From positions 28,056-92,055 of the forward strand of contig CAJEXL010000008.1 in the NCBI GenBank assembly GCA_903994365.1: a stretch of 64,000 nucleotides of DNA, given 5' to 3'. Positions 7,094-16,281 of the stretch are shown here, piece by piece. The translations under genes and the position numbers were made by a program. The first letter of the stretch is position 1. Each line of letters starts with the position of its first letter. The notes below the pieces were generated by a model. It made no database searches, had not been told where the DNA came from, and worked only from the letters and a program-made list of their open reading frames with translations. The DNA is from an uncultured Chlorobiaceae bacterium. Lineage in GTDB: Bacteria; Bacteroidota; Chlorobiia; Chlorobiales; Chlorobiaceae.

Positions 7094-9250
7094 TTAAAAA
7101 AACCACCGAATATCGGTCTTAAGAAGCTTGTCTTCGTAGAATGCCTTCGTTGCCCATGAGTACTGTCCCTCAATCGATGTAGAAAAGCGGTTACTCCAGT
7201 CGTGGTATAATGTAGCCCGAATTTGGTGCGATACATTACTCTCAGGCTCAGCAATTATTTTGTAGGAGGTGGTGTAGTAGGTTTCATTGACACCCTGAAA
7301 AAGCTCGTCATTAAAATAATTTCGTAATTCGAGACCCAAAGCATGGGTTGTGAACGATGATGGTGTCCAATATTTAGGTTGGTTATATACGTCAGAGAAT
7401 CCATAGTTCTGCAGGCGATAGGTAAGGTTAAGGCGTTTTTGTCCAAAAAGAAGATGAGCGGTCAAATCTCCACCGGTTGTCGAGCTGCTGTTTCCATCAG
7501 AATAGTTCGCCACATCGTAATCCAGACCAGCATTCCAGTTTCGGTAACCATCATAGATCAATCGGCTTTGCCATCTACTTCTCTGGAGGTGGTCACGAAA
7601 CGTGTCTATGTTATCAGTGACCTCTTCACGGCGAAACGCAAGCCCGAGGTGAATATTGTTCAAGGGTTCGCTCTGGGTTTCAAGAAATCCAAGATGGCTG
7701 TTCTGAACATTTTGAGAGTTTGCGTGATAGCCATAAGCCCCACGAACAAGAATATCTGGCAGGTTTCGGTATTCAATGCCCGTCATTATATTATTCTGTC
7801 CGATACTTCCTTTGGAATCTTCAAAATGGAATGACTTATTTTCCAATTGCAGAAAACCTGATAGGTTATCCTGAAAAGGATAGGAGAGAGATGTATAGAA
7901 ACCAGTAGAGCTGAAGTTGATGCTCTTCCATTCACTTTTTACATTGAAGTATTCAGCACCGCTTTGCAGAAGCTTCATGGAGGAGAGAATGCTTATTTTT
8001 TGTTTAGCCAGTGCGGCCTGTCGATGTTCAGGCATCATCGTCAGCATCTCATGATACGTTTGACTTGCATCGCCCCATTTTGCATTTTGCATGTAGAGTT
8101 GACCGAGATCAAAAAGAGCTTCAGCTTCGTTTGGATCAATGGCAAGCCACTTTTTATATGCAGTGACTGCCGGTCGATATGAGTTGCGATAGTAATTTTT
8201 CTTGGCATCCGCTTCAGCCTTGAGCCCTTCGTTTTGCGGATATGCCCGAATTGCTTCATCATAAACCGCAGTTGCACGTCCATACTTTGCCATCCAGCCA
8301 AGTACACGCCCTTTTTCACGATAAGCTTTTAGTTGAAAGAAATCGTTTTTTTGAATATTGTCCCTTTTAATCAACCTGTCATAACTTGTAAGTGAGGTCT
8401 CATAATCCTTTTCCCAGCTTGATATCTCAGCTTTTATCAACAGCGCAGTCTGATTTGTACGATTCTTTGGCGAGCGTTTGATCAACTCTTCACATATCTT
8501 TAAAGCTTCTGAAAAGTCCTGTCTTCCCAATGCAAGATTTGCTTTTGTTTCTAGTACTGAAGGATCCTTTGGATATTGCTTTTCAATAGAATTCAGCAGT
8601 TTCCCTGCCTCTGTATACTCTTTTGCTCCCGCAAGTTTATAGGTGAAAGCAATAGCATAATCTTTCTGCTTATTGGCTTCGAAAATTTTCTGGTAGCGTG
8701 CTGTCGCTTTTGCATACTGTTTATTGTTGAACAGCACATCGGCATACTCACGTTGGATAGCGTCACTGGTATCGCCAGTATTAACAACATTATCAAGAAG
8801 TTTAAGCGCGGTTTCCCAACGTCCTGTCCACGAATAGGCCCTTGCTGCCTTTGTGGTTAACGCTGTGTTCTGGGGATCGACTTTGAGTAACTGATCAAAT
8901 AATGGAAGGGTCTTCTCAGCATTTTGCGCCGAAAGAAAGAGATCAATAACTTTGTTCAGAATCAATTCATCATTTGGGTATAACTCAAGGAGTGTGTCGA
9001 CCACTTCCTCTCCATCATTATACTGCTTGGCTGCAAAGCAGGACACAGCAAGTTTAAGGCTTGCCTCCTTGTCAAGAGCTCCTTCACGGAATGAATCCAT
9101 CGAAATCTTGACTGATGTAATATTCTTGACTTGAGCTTTTGTCTGCTGAGTTTTTATTTTTTTGTGTGTAACGGCATGAGTAATAACAGGATCAGTCAAA
9201 ACGGCTATCCCGGCCATTGCGATAAAAAAGAATGTATTGCGTGATTTCAT
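7094..9250 (-). CDS. TPR-containing outer-membrane exopolysaccharide exporter (BcsC/PgaA-like)
   Basis: A 718-residue exported protein. A signal peptide (hydrophobic about 6-25, ending near THA) is followed by roughly 400 residues of tetratricopeptide-like helical repeats. The C-terminal 270 or so residues alternate aromatic and polar positions as in a beta-barrel, and the last residue is Phe (DIRWFF), the usual outer-membrane signature. This is the architecture of BcsC/PgaA-type porins, which guide the polymer through periplasm and outer membrane. It is shorter than E. coli BcsC. It is the first gene of the minus-strand locus, and its promoter must lie in the gene-poor stretch above 9250. 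No BcsB-like periplasmic subunit is encoded beside it. Confidence 0.85.
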   Translation of the reverse strand: MKSRNTFFFIAMAGIAVLTDPVITHAVTHKKIKTQQTKAQVKNITSVKISMDSFREGALDKEASLKLAVSCFAAKQYNDGEEVVDTLLELYPNDELILNKVIDLFLSAQNAEKTLPLFDQLLKVDPQNTALTTKAARAYSWTGRWETALKLLDNVVNTGDTSDAIQREYADVLFNNKQYAKATARYQKIFEANKQKDYAIAFTYKLAGAKEYTEAGKLLNSIEKQYPKDPSVLETKANLALGRQDFSEALKICEELIKRSPKNRTNQTALLIKAEISSWEKDYETSLTSYDRLIKRDNIQKNDFFQLKAYREKGRVLGWMAKYGRATAVYDEAIRAYPQNEGLKAEADAKKNYYRNSYRPAVTAYKKWLAIDPNEAEALFDLGQLYMQNAKWGDASQTYHEMLTMMPEHRQAALAKQKISILSSMKLLQSGAEYFNVKSEWKSINFSSTGFYTSLSYPFQDNLSGFLQLENKSFHFEDSKGSIGQNNIMTGIEYRNLPDILVRGAYGYHANSQNVQNSHLGFLETQSEPLNNIHLGLAFRREEVTDNIDTFRDHLQRSRWQSRLIYDGYRNWNAGLDYDVANYSDGNSSSTTGGDLTAHLLFGQKRLNLTYRLQNYGFSDVYNQPKYWTPSSFTTHALGLELRNYFNDELFQGVNETYYTTSYKIIAEPESNVSHQIRATLYHDWSNRFSTSIEGQYSWATKAFYEDKLLKTDIRWFF

Positions 9251-10260
9251 TGTTCTTCGCAGAATTTAGCGGTGTATTAAAATTCGCGGCCTTGTGTCCC
9301 TTTCCCAGTTAGTCATGTTGCTAAGCCAGCGCAATTTTCTGATAACTCAACTTGCTCGCACATGTAACCACACATGATGTGAAAAAGAACCCCCTCACCC
9401 TCATCTATAGCTCATCGATCCCACCCTTGCCAAGCCACTCACCACCCTTTCCCTTATGGCTCCGCCTCTTGGTTGTTCACTTTTAATAATACTAAAGCTT
9501 TAGAAATAAACAAAATTCCTCTAAAGAGAAAACTTTATAGTTTTTTACTGGTTCCAACATAAAGTAAAAATTCATTATTAAGTTTGTCTGTGCTCTTGCA
9601 GGATGATTTTGATTAAGTGCATAAATTAATACATCGAGAGTGAATATCTGCCAGATTTCGTATATGGAGTGCTGAGCATCTGGTCTGTGGTACTCTTTTT
9701 TAATACACCATTACTCCTTTATTTTCAGCACCGCTTTCCGGCCGTGCTTCTTTAATTCACAAAGCAATTGTTTGTAAGACATCTGCAGCCTGTTTATGGC
9801 TGCGGTCGCTGCCTTCTGCAATGTCGGCACAACCGTCATGGGATCTTTTGACGCTGGTGTGACTGCCAAAGTGCAGCATTGTTTTCAGGCTTTCATCTCT
9901 CCCCAGGAATTAAGACTTGGAATAAAAAATTATTTTGTATTTTTGACTACGGGTGTTGTCGCCGTGGCTACTCTGTTCTTGCTGCCTTTTCGCAGCGTTT
10001 CCTGTCAAGCGAACCGGGGTGAGCGTAGAATTCATTTATAAGTATTGTTAGAAACAAATTGTTTGAGAATGGTCAGGTAGAAATAAATTAATGTACAGAG
10101 CTTAACGCTGCATGAAGAGCCCTGATTACCACCTTACACTTGACTGTTTCTTCTGTACGTCAGTCTCCACGTAACGATTATTCAACGTTCAAGTTTTTGT
10201 TGAAAGGTCAAGAGCATTGTTTCCTTTTGATTTTTTATAATTATTGGACATACGGAACCA
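9251..10260. other. About 1 kb without a convincing gene, between divergent transcription units
   Basis: The stretch lies between the start of the minus-strand exopolysaccharide locus and the plus-strand BamE-like lipoprotein, so both promoters should be here. Its composition is uneven, with an AT-rich core near 9480-9620. An 81-codon open frame (9796-10041) encodes one hydrophobic segment but has no ribosome-binding site and no family resemblance. I see no tRNA, repeat array or riboswitch fold. It could hold remnants of a decayed gene. Confidence 0.5.
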
Positions 10261-10659
10261 ATGAAAACATCTTTTATAACTTTTTTTACAGCACTATCTC
10301 TTTGTGGCTGTATGAGCGCAACCGACCATGCCGCACAATTGCCTCCCCAATCCGTTACTGGCCTGACCGCTGGTGCAGTCCAGAGAGAAATACACAAGGG
10401 GATGACCCAGGCTGCTGTTGCTGATGCGCTCGGCTCGCCCAATATCGCAGCCAGAGACCTTGATGGAAAAGAGAGCTGGATTTACGACAGGATTGCTACT
10501 GAAGCGGCCTACTCCTCGGGTAACAACGGAATTCTTTCAATACTTCTTGGTTCTCGAAATGCCGGAGCGGTTTCGTCATCACAAAAAACCCTCACGGTGA
10601 TTATCAAATTTACCAAAGGGGTAGTCAGCGACTATTCATACCACAGCAGCAAATTTTAA
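10261..10659 (+). CDS. BamE/SmpA-like small lipoprotein
   Basis: A 132-residue protein with a lipoprotein signal: a hydrophobic N-terminus ending in the lipobox LCGC (Cys17). The central part (IHKGMTQAAVADALGSPN, then DGKESWIYDR) fits the BamE/SmpA/OmlA fold, in which a GMT-type turn and a beta-strand after a Trp-Tyr pair are conserved. Such proteins sit on the inner face of the outer membrane and can assist barrel assembly or envelope stability. The true BamE assignment is not certain because many paralogues share this fold. A second lipoprotein gene follows after 9 bp, so the two are probably one transcription unit. Confidence 0.75.
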   Translation: MKTSFITFFTALSLCGCMSATDHAAQLPPQSVTGLTAGAVQREIHKGMTQAAVADALGSPNIAARDLDGKESWIYDRIATEAAYSSGNNGILSILLGSRNAGAVSSSQKTLTVIIKFTKGVVSDYSYHSSKF

Positions 10660-10668
10660 GGAGACAGC

Positions 10669-11172
10669 ATGAAGTCCCCGATACCCGCATTACTTCTGGT
10701 GGCATCCCTTACACTTGGTGCATGCGAAACCTCATTGCCGGTCGTACAAAAGACCCAACTGCAGGTACGTGAATCGCAGACGCGCCTCTACGATGTCAGC
10801 GACATGAAACTGGTGATGAAAGCTGTTATGAATACCCTGCAGGATGATAGTTTTATTGTTCAGCAGGCTAATGTGGATTTGGGGCTTTTGACCGCCCAAA
10901 AAGAGCTTGACGTTGAAAATCCAACTGAATCATTTTTTGCCAGAGCGTTTACTGACCGTCCGGAATATAAAAAAAACAGTATTACTGAAGCTTCTGCTAA
11001 TATCAGTGAATTTGGAAAACAGATACGGGTGCGTATCAACTTCAGATACAAGTTACTTAATAACAGAGGGGCGGTGATGCGTGTTAATCAGATTGATGAT
11101 GATCGATACTACCAGGACTTTTTTTCCAAAGTTGACAAATCACTCTATTTTGGGAAGCAGAAAATCCAATAA
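10669..11172 (+). CDS. Conserved lipoprotein of unknown function
   Basis: A 167-residue lipoprotein with a clear signal peptide and lipobox LGAC (Cys19). The body has a segment (VRESQTRLYDVSDMKLVMKA, then DDSFIVQQANVDLGLLTAQK) that I associate with an uncharacterised family of envelope lipoproteins, some of which neighbour BamE-like proteins. That association is from memory, not a search. The rest is a mixed alpha/beta domain without catalytic motifs. An AAGGAG site precedes the ATG at 10669. The pairing with the BamE-like lipoprotein suggests a shared outer-membrane role. Confidence 0.7.
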   Translation: MKSPIPALLLVASLTLGACETSLPVVQKTQLQVRESQTRLYDVSDMKLVMKAVMNTLQDDSFIVQQANVDLGLLTAQKELDVENPTESFFARAFTDRPEYKKNSITEASANISEFGKQIRVRINFRYKLLNNRGAVMRVNQIDDDRYYQDFFSKVDKSLYFGKQKIQ

Positions 11173-11196
11173 TATCAATTATAAAAGAGGGATGTG

Positions 11197-11718
11197 ATGT
11201 TGGAAGAGAGCGGAGCGTGCTGTTCAGGGTCAGAAAAAGTGTTACCCGGTGAAGAACGGCTGGGCTGGCAAGAATATTTTATGAGTGTGGCTCATCTCAT
11301 ATCCCGCAGGGCTACTTGTACGCGCGGTCATATCGGAGCGGTAATTGTTCGTGATAACAATATCCTTTCGACTGGTTATAATGGAGCCCCTTCAGGACTG
11401 CCTCATTGCAACGATAATGGCAGTTCATGCCGTATATACAAAAGTATACACCCTGACGGCACCATCGAAGAGAACTGCGTTAACACCATTCATGCTGAAA
11501 TCAATGCTATTGCCCAGGCCGCAAAACATGGCGTTTCAATCAGGGATTCTGATATCTACATTACAGCCAGTCCCTGTATTCACTGTATCAAAGTACTCAT
11601 CAACGTGGGAATAAAAACCATCTACTACGCTAAGCCCTATAAAATTGAGCATATAGCAGAGCTAGTCAAGCTTTCTGGTATCCAGTTGCTTCAGGTAACC
11701 ATCAATGCTAACCAGTAA
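11197..11718 (+). CDS. dCMP deaminase (ComEB-type cytidine/deoxycytidylate deaminase)
   Basis: A 173-residue zinc deaminase. The zinc-binding motifs are HAEINAI and PCIHC, giving one His, two Cys and the catalytic Glu of the family. The N-terminal part with [20 protein letters not shown] is typical of dCMP deaminases, which convert dCMP to dUMP for thymidylate synthesis. A GTG lies one codon upstream at 11194, but the ATG at 11197 has better spacing from the AGAGG site at 11186-11190. It precedes ribD by only 9 bp, and both are members of the same zinc-deaminase superfamily; riboflavin genes nearby make co-expression plausible rather than functional linkage. Confidence 0.85.
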   Translation: MLEESGACCSGSEKVLPGEERLGWQEYFMSVAHLISRRATCTRGHIGAVIVRDNNILSTGYNGAPSGLPHCNDNGSSCRIYKSIHPDGTIEENCVNTIHAEINAIAQAAKHGVSIRDSDIYITASPCIHCIKVLINVGIKTIYYAKPYKIEHIAELVKLSGIQLLQVTINANQ

Positions 11719-11727
11719 AGGTTAACA

Positions 11728-12858
11728 ATGCTACTCTGTGATGACGATTCTTTTATGAGACGCAGCCTTGAGCTTGCACTGCTTGGAGCCGGGCAAGTGA
11801 GTCCGAATCCTCTGGTTGGCGCTGTGCTTGTCTGCAATGGAGAGATCATTGGAGAGGGTTACCATCACCGTTTTGGTGGCCCGCATGCCGAAGTTGAGGC
11901 TATTGCTACCATTGCCGATGAGCAAAGGCTTCGGGATGCAACGCTTTATGTCACGCTCGAACCTTGTGCTCATTTTGGCAAAACTCCTCCATGCAGCGAT
12001 CTTATCATCGAAAAGGGTATCCCCCGCGTCGTCATCGGCTGCCGTGATCCCTCTGCTGAAGTTTCAGGAAAAGGAGTTTCGAAACTCAGGGCTGCAGGAG
12101 TTACTGTTACCGAAGGGGTACTCGAAACTGAGTGCCGGAAGAGTAATGAGGCATTCATAAAAAGTCATACCACAGGCCTTCCTTTTGTGACCATAAAACT
12201 TGCACAGACCCTTGATGGTAAAATAGCAACCTCACTTGGTGCTTCCCACTGGATTACCGGTGATAAGTCAAGGTGCGAAGTGCACCGTCTTCGCAGTATC
12301 TACGATGCCGTTCTTATTGGTGAGGCCACAGTAAGTGCTGACGACGCTCACCTCACCGTCAGGCATTGTGCTGGCCGAAATCCTCTTCGTGTCGTTCTTG
12401 ATCGTCGTCTCCGCCTTCCATCTGAAGCCAAAATTTTCGATACCGAAGCATCGACCATCCTCTTTGCTTCATCATCCTGGGAGCACTCACCCAAAGTAGA
12501 GCCCTTTCATCAAAGGGGAGTGACTGTACTCTTTGTTGATGAGCATGCAGGGGAACTTGACTTGCGTCAGGTGCTTCAGGAGTTACATACCCGAAACATC
12601 CTTTCAGTGATGGTCGAAGGAGGCAGTCGACTCTCAGCCTCGTTTATTCGTGCGGGACTTGCTGATAAAATTACTATGTTTATTGCACCAAAGCTCTTTG
12701 GAGGTGATGCACTGAGCGCTTTTGCCCCTCTTGGCATCAATATGCCGGACGAAGCAATCAATTTGCGCTTCGAAGCGCCCCACTTCTTTGGGTTGGATAT
12801 GCAGTTGGAGGCGTATATCGAGGTTTTAACGGCACCAGACAATCAGGCTTGGCGATAG
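11728..12858 (+). CDS. ribD: Bifunctional riboflavin biosynthesis deaminase/reductase RibD
   Basis: A 376-residue two-domain enzyme of standard length. The N-terminal zinc deaminase domain (about 1-145) has HAEVEAI and the PCAHFGKTPPC zinc motif. It deaminates diaminohydroxyphosphoribosylaminopyrimidine. The C-terminal domain (about 150-370) contains TLDGKIATSLGASHWITG and MVEGGSRL, as in the NADPH-dependent reductase half that reduces the ribosyl side chain. These are the second and third steps of riboflavin synthesis from GTP. ribE follows about 1.3 kb further on, after a DoxX-like gene and tpx. Confidence 0.95.
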   Translation: MLLCDDDSFMRRSLELALLGAGQVSPNPLVGAVLVCNGEIIGEGYHHRFGGPHAEVEAIATIADEQRLRDATLYVTLEPCAHFGKTPPCSDLIIEKGIPRVVIGCRDPSAEVSGKGVSKLRAAGVTVTEGVLETECRKSNEAFIKSHTTGLPFVTIKLAQTLDGKIATSLGASHWITGDKSRCEVHRLRSIYDAVLIGEATVSADDAHLTVRHCAGRNPLRVVLDRRLRLPSEAKIFDTEASTILFASSSWEHSPKVEPFHQRGVTVLFVDEHAGELDLRQVLQELHTRNILSVMVEGGSRLSASFIRAGLADKITMFIAPKLFGGDALSAFAPLGINMPDEAINLRFEAPHFFGLDMQLEAYIEVLTAPDNQAWR

Positions 12859-12876
12859 CAAAACCATTGGTTAATA

Positions 12877-13332
12877 ATGGCAAAAAGTTTTTCAAAAAAA
12901 AGGTATCCACTGATTGAGCGCTTCGTCTACAATGGTGATATTGGCAGGTTATTTTTGCGTGTTCCCCTTGGTCTTTTGATGTTTTTTCATGGGATCAACC
13001 ATCTTCAGCATGGATATGGGTTTGTTGAGGCTTTGCTTCTTAAATCAAGGTTGCCTGGATATCTCTCACATGGTATTCTTGCGGGTGAGCTTCTTGCGCC
13101 ACTACTCATCATTCTTGGTATATATACCCGTCCCGCTGCGTTGGCACAGGGCTGTGTTATGGTTATGGCGATTTACCTCGTTCACTCCAACGATCTCTTC
13201 TCTTTGAATGAACATGGTGGATATGCTCTTGAGTTGCAAATTCTTTATCTCTCAGGGTCGCTCTCTGTTTTCTTTCTCGGTTCAGGGCGCTTCAGTTTCT
13301 CCAAGGCTCGTAGTCAGAGGAAGCAAGCATGA
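12877..13332 (+). CDS. DoxX-family membrane protein
   Basis: A 151-residue protein with four predicted membrane helices. The sequence pattern GRLFLRVPLGLLMFFHGINH at residues 24-43 and AGELLAPLLIILGIYTRPAA is characteristic of the DoxX/DoxD-like family, in which a small four-helix protein sits in the cytoplasmic membrane. Members have been linked to sulfur oxidation, thiol stress and respiratory oxidoreductases, but the role here is unknown. It begins 18 bp after ribD and lies just upstream of the thiol peroxidase gene. That position may reflect a redox-stress role. Confidence 0.85.
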   Translation: MAKSFSKKRYPLIERFVYNGDIGRLFLRVPLGLLMFFHGINHLQHGYGFVEALLLKSRLPGYLSHGILAGELLAPLLIILGIYTRPAALAQGCVMVMAIYLVHSNDLFSLNEHGGYALELQILYLSGSLSVFFLGSGRFSFSKARSQRKQA

Positions 13333-13445
13333 TGTGAATGCAATTCGCGCAACTTATGGTTATCATTTTACTTTTGCAGAACTCATGCAAGCTCGGCTAT
13401 ATATTTCACCAACACAATCCTTAATAAATAGTAAACATTTTTTTT

Positions 13446-13946
13446 ATGGCACAGATCACTCTGAAGGGCAATCAATTTGACACTGTCGGGACTCTTCCCG
13501 CTAAAGGTTCCGAAGCACCTTTTTTCTGTCTTGTTAAAACCGACCTCTCTGAGGCAGGGCCTGCTGATTTCGCAGGAAAGAGAATGGTTCTCAACATCTT
13601 CCCAAGTCTTGATACTCCAGTATGCGCAGCTTCAGTCAGACGCTTTAACCAGGAGGCATCATCGCTCGACAACACCGTTGTTCTCTGCATCTCTGCTGAC
13701 CTTCCCTTTGCGCACAGTCGTTTTTGCGAAGTTGAGGGGCTTAAAAACGTCGTTTCACTCTCCACCTTCCGCTCTCTGGAATTTGGGATTCACTACGGAG
13801 TGACCATTGCCAACGGTCCTCTCAAGGGGCTTCTCTCTCGTGCCATTGTTGTTATCGATACCGACGGAATTGTCCGCTATACCGAACAGGTGCCTGAAAT
13901 TGTACAGGAACCAGATTACAGTGCTGCCCTCAAGGTGCTCGCATAA
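13446..13946 (+). CDS. tpx: Thiol peroxidase (atypical 2-Cys peroxiredoxin)
   Basis: A 166-residue Tpx-type peroxiredoxin. The peroxidatic cysteine is Cys60 in SLDTPVCAASVR and the resolving cysteine is Cys94 in HSRFCEVEG, matching the spacing of the E. coli enzyme. It reduces peroxides in the cytoplasm with electrons from thioredoxin; trxA and trxB are also in this window. The 113 bp in front of it leaves room for its own promoter, and a strong terminator follows at 13978-14013, so it is probably a single-gene unit or the end of the ribD run. Confidence 0.95.
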   Translation: MAQITLKGNQFDTVGTLPAKGSEAPFFCLVKTDLSEAGPADFAGKRMVLNIFPSLDTPVCAASVRRFNQEASSLDNTVVLCISADLPFAHSRFCEVEGLKNVVSLSTFRSLEFGIHYGVTIANGPLKGLLSRAIVVIDTDGIVRYTEQVPEIVQEPDYSAALKVLA

Positions 13947-13977
13947 GTATTTTCCCGGAGTGGCCACCTTCTGCATT

Positions 13978-14013
13978 AAAAAAGAGCCGACCATGAGTGT
14001 CGGCTCTTTTTTT
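13978..14013 (+). terminator. Rho-independent terminator after tpx
   Basis: An A-rich left arm with AGAGCCGAC (13978-13991) pairs perfectly with GTCGGCTCT and a run of seven T residues (from 13999) around a short ATGAGT-containing loop. It sits 32 bp after the tpx stop. Confidence 0.9.
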
Positions 14014-14184
14014 GCATTTTCAATTTTTTAAAGTTCCTCTGTCAAATGGGTTTGCGGTCTGGAAGTAATGGCTATATATTAAGACATAATCATGGGGTGC
14101 TCTATTAGTTGTCCAGTATAAGCCTTCAGAGGAGCGACTGGTGGAGGCCGGGTGTGAGCTTTGGTTAAATAGAAAGGCGCAACA

Positions 14185-14841
14185 ATGTTTACCGGAATAA
14201 TCAAGAGTGTCGGTCGGGTAGGCGGGGTGACTCGGCGGCGGGGTGCGCTCCGCCTCAGAGTGCAATACACTAACCCGGAAGAGTTCAGCAATCTGTCGAC
14301 AGATGAGAGCATCAGTATCAACGGTGTCTGCCAGACCGTTGTTTCTCGTGGAGAGGGGTGGTTCGATGTTGATACTGTCGAAGAGACGCTCACCAAAACA
14401 ACACTTGGCGATCTTCAGAGCGGATCACTGGTGAACCTTGAGCGGGCTCTTCGTCCCATCGACCGCCTCGGTGGCCATTTTGTGCTCGGCCATGTTGATT
14501 GTCCTGCCACAATCCAGCAGATCAGGGAGCTTAGTTCCAGCCGCGAGCTCTGGATAACTTTTCCCGGAGAATTCAGCCACCTCATCGTTTCAGCCGGATC
14601 AATCACTATCGACGGCATCAGCCTCACTGTCGCCAAACTTGAATCGGAGCTCTTTGTTGTAGCGATAATCCCCTTTACCTTGTCACATACCACCATTAAT
14701 AATCTCAAAACAGGAAGCAGGGTGAACCTGGAGTTCGACATCCTCGGTAAATATGTGGCCCGCCAGTTTGTAAAAGCCTCAGTACCAGGCAACATAACGT
14801 CAATAGTCACCGAAGAGTGGCTTCAGCAGAATGGATTTTGA
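14185..14841 (+). CDS. ribE: Riboflavin synthase, alpha chain
   Basis: A 218-residue protein that begins [10 protein letters not shown], the hallmark of riboflavin synthase. Two homologous beta-barrel halves are visible. The first contains [10 protein letters not shown] and the second [10 protein letters not shown], each a lumazine-binding repeat. The enzyme dismutates two 6,7-dimethyl-8-ribityllumazine molecules to riboflavin. It follows the tpx terminator after about 170 bp with no recognisable FMN riboswitch. Its stop codon shares one base with the rarA start (TGATG), so translation is probably coupled with rarA. Confidence 0.95.
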   Translation: MFTGIIKSVGRVGGVTRRRGALRLRVQYTNPEEFSNLSTDESISINGVCQTVVSRGEGWFDVDTVEETLTKTTLGDLQSGSLVNLERALRPIDRLGGHFVLGHVDCPATIQQIRELSSSRELWITFPGEFSHLIVSAGSITIDGISLTVAKLESELFVVAIIPFTLSHTTINNLKTGSRVNLEFDILGKYVARQFVKASVPGNITSIVTEEWLQQNGF

Positions 14842-16184
14842 TGATACCCGACGACAACATTCAGCCGGATCTTTTCGGCTTTTCCTCCACTTTTGAAACA
14901 AAAGACTCTTTTCAGCCTCTTGCGGAACGGGTGCGTCCACATAGCCTCAATGATATTGCCGGGCAGGAGCATCTTGTCGGCCTAAATGGGCCGCTTCGAA
15001 ACTTCATAGCCAGCGGAAAGATGCCCTCCATGATTTTCTGGGGCCCGCCTGGTTCAGGCAAAACCACTCTTGCCGTACTCTGTGCAGCATCACTGAATTG
15101 CCATTTTGAGCAACTCTCCGCCATTGATTCTGGTGTGAAGGATGTCCGTAAAGCACTCGACAATGCCGAAAAAGCTCGACGCCAAGGCAAACGAAGCATC
15201 CTCTTTATCGACGAAATTCACCGCTTCAATAAAGGACAGCAAGACACACTGCTTCACGCCATTGAACAGGGGCTTATTATCCTCATCGGAGCCACCACCG
15301 AAAACCCCTCTTTTGAGGTAAACGGAGCACTTCTGAGCCGGATGCAGGTTTATATTCTCAAGCCACTGACTCCTGACCACATTGAAGCGGTGATACAGCG
15401 AGCGCTCAAAGAGGATGCTCTCTTCCGGGAACATCCCGTTGAGATAACTGACATCGAATTTCTCCTGCAGTTTTCAGGAGGGGATGCCCGCAAGGCGCTG
15501 AACGCGTTGGAGGCGGCCATCTCACTGCTCCCGAACGATCCAGCCCGGAGAGTGCTGAAGAGGGAGCACTTTGAAGCTGCCCTGCAGCATAAAGCGCCCA
15601 TCTACGACAAAGGGGGTGAAAACCATTACGACACCATCTCCGCCTTTATCAAATCCATGCGGGGCTCCGATCCTGATGCAGCGCTTTTCTGGCTTGCCCG
15701 TATGATAGAGGGAGGGGAAGATCCGAAATTTATTGCACGGAGAATGGTTATTTTTGCAAGCGAAGATATTGGCAACGCTGATCCCTACGCCATAACCCTT
15801 GCAATCTCAGTTTTTCAGGCCGTTGCCATGATAGGCATGCCAGAGGCGCGCATCAATCTTGCTCAGGGCGTCACCTATCTGGCTTCTGCGCCAAAATCAA
15901 ACGCAAGTTATCAGGGCATCAACGAGGCGATGAGTGATGCAAAAGCTATGCAGGAGAGGAGTGTTCCATTCCATTTGCGCAATGCTCCCACCAAACTCAT
16001 GAAAAACGAGGGGTATGGCGCCGACTATCGTTATCCTCACAGCTATCCTGATCATTTTATCACACAGCACTACTTTCCCGATGGAGTTGAGCCAAAGGCC
16101 TATTATCGTCCAGGAGATGAAGGGCGTGAAAAGTATATCAGAGAGCGTCTCACCCGCTTGTGGAATGAACGATACATCTCCTGA
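14841..16184 (+). CDS. rarA: Replication-associated recombination protein A (MgsA/RarA, AAA+ ATPase)
   Basis: A 447-residue AAA+ ATPase of the RarA/MgsA/WRNIP1 family. The Walker A is GPPGSGKT at 68-75 and the Walker B is [10 protein letters not shown]. The C-terminal half carries the RarA helical tetramerisation region. It acts at stalled replication forks, related to clamp-loader ATPases. An in-frame codon upstream (14817) exists, but the ATG at 14841 overlaps the ribE stop as TGATG and gives the usual N-terminus with PDLFGF, which resembles a clamp- or SSB-type interaction motif. Confidence 0.93.
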   Translation: MIPDDNIQPDLFGFSSTFETKDSFQPLAERVRPHSLNDIAGQEHLVGLNGPLRNFIASGKMPSMIFWGPPGSGKTTLAVLCAASLNCHFEQLSAIDSGVKDVRKALDNAEKARRQGKRSILFIDEIHRFNKGQQDTLLHAIEQGLIILIGATTENPSFEVNGALLSRMQVYILKPLTPDHIEAVIQRALKEDALFREHPVEITDIEFLLQFSGGDARKALNALEAAISLLPNDPARRVLKREHFEAALQHKAPIYDKGGENHYDTISAFIKSMRGSDPDAALFWLARMIEGGEDPKFIARRMVIFASEDIGNADPYAITLAISVFQAVAMIGMPEARINLAQGVTYLASAPKSNASYQGINEAMSDAKAMQERSVPFHLRNAPTKLMKNEGYGADYRYPHSYPDHFITQHYFPDGVEPKAYYRPGDEGREKYIRERLTRLWNERYIS

Positions 16185-16281
16185 TCTTGTATGAAACCCG
16201 CAAGCTCTTCGTATATTATAACCAGCCATACTGTTACCGCAGGGGCGGGAGTCAGATTTTTTCCAACAAGAGAGATCGTTT

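Noticed and set aside
9796..10041. 81-codon frame with one hydrophobic segment in the gene-free kilobase
   Set aside because: No ribosome-binding site, no recognisable family, and composition unlike neighbouring genes; too weak to call.
14014..14184. FMN riboswitch before ribE
   Set aside because: The conserved FMN aptamer blocks are not present in this leader.
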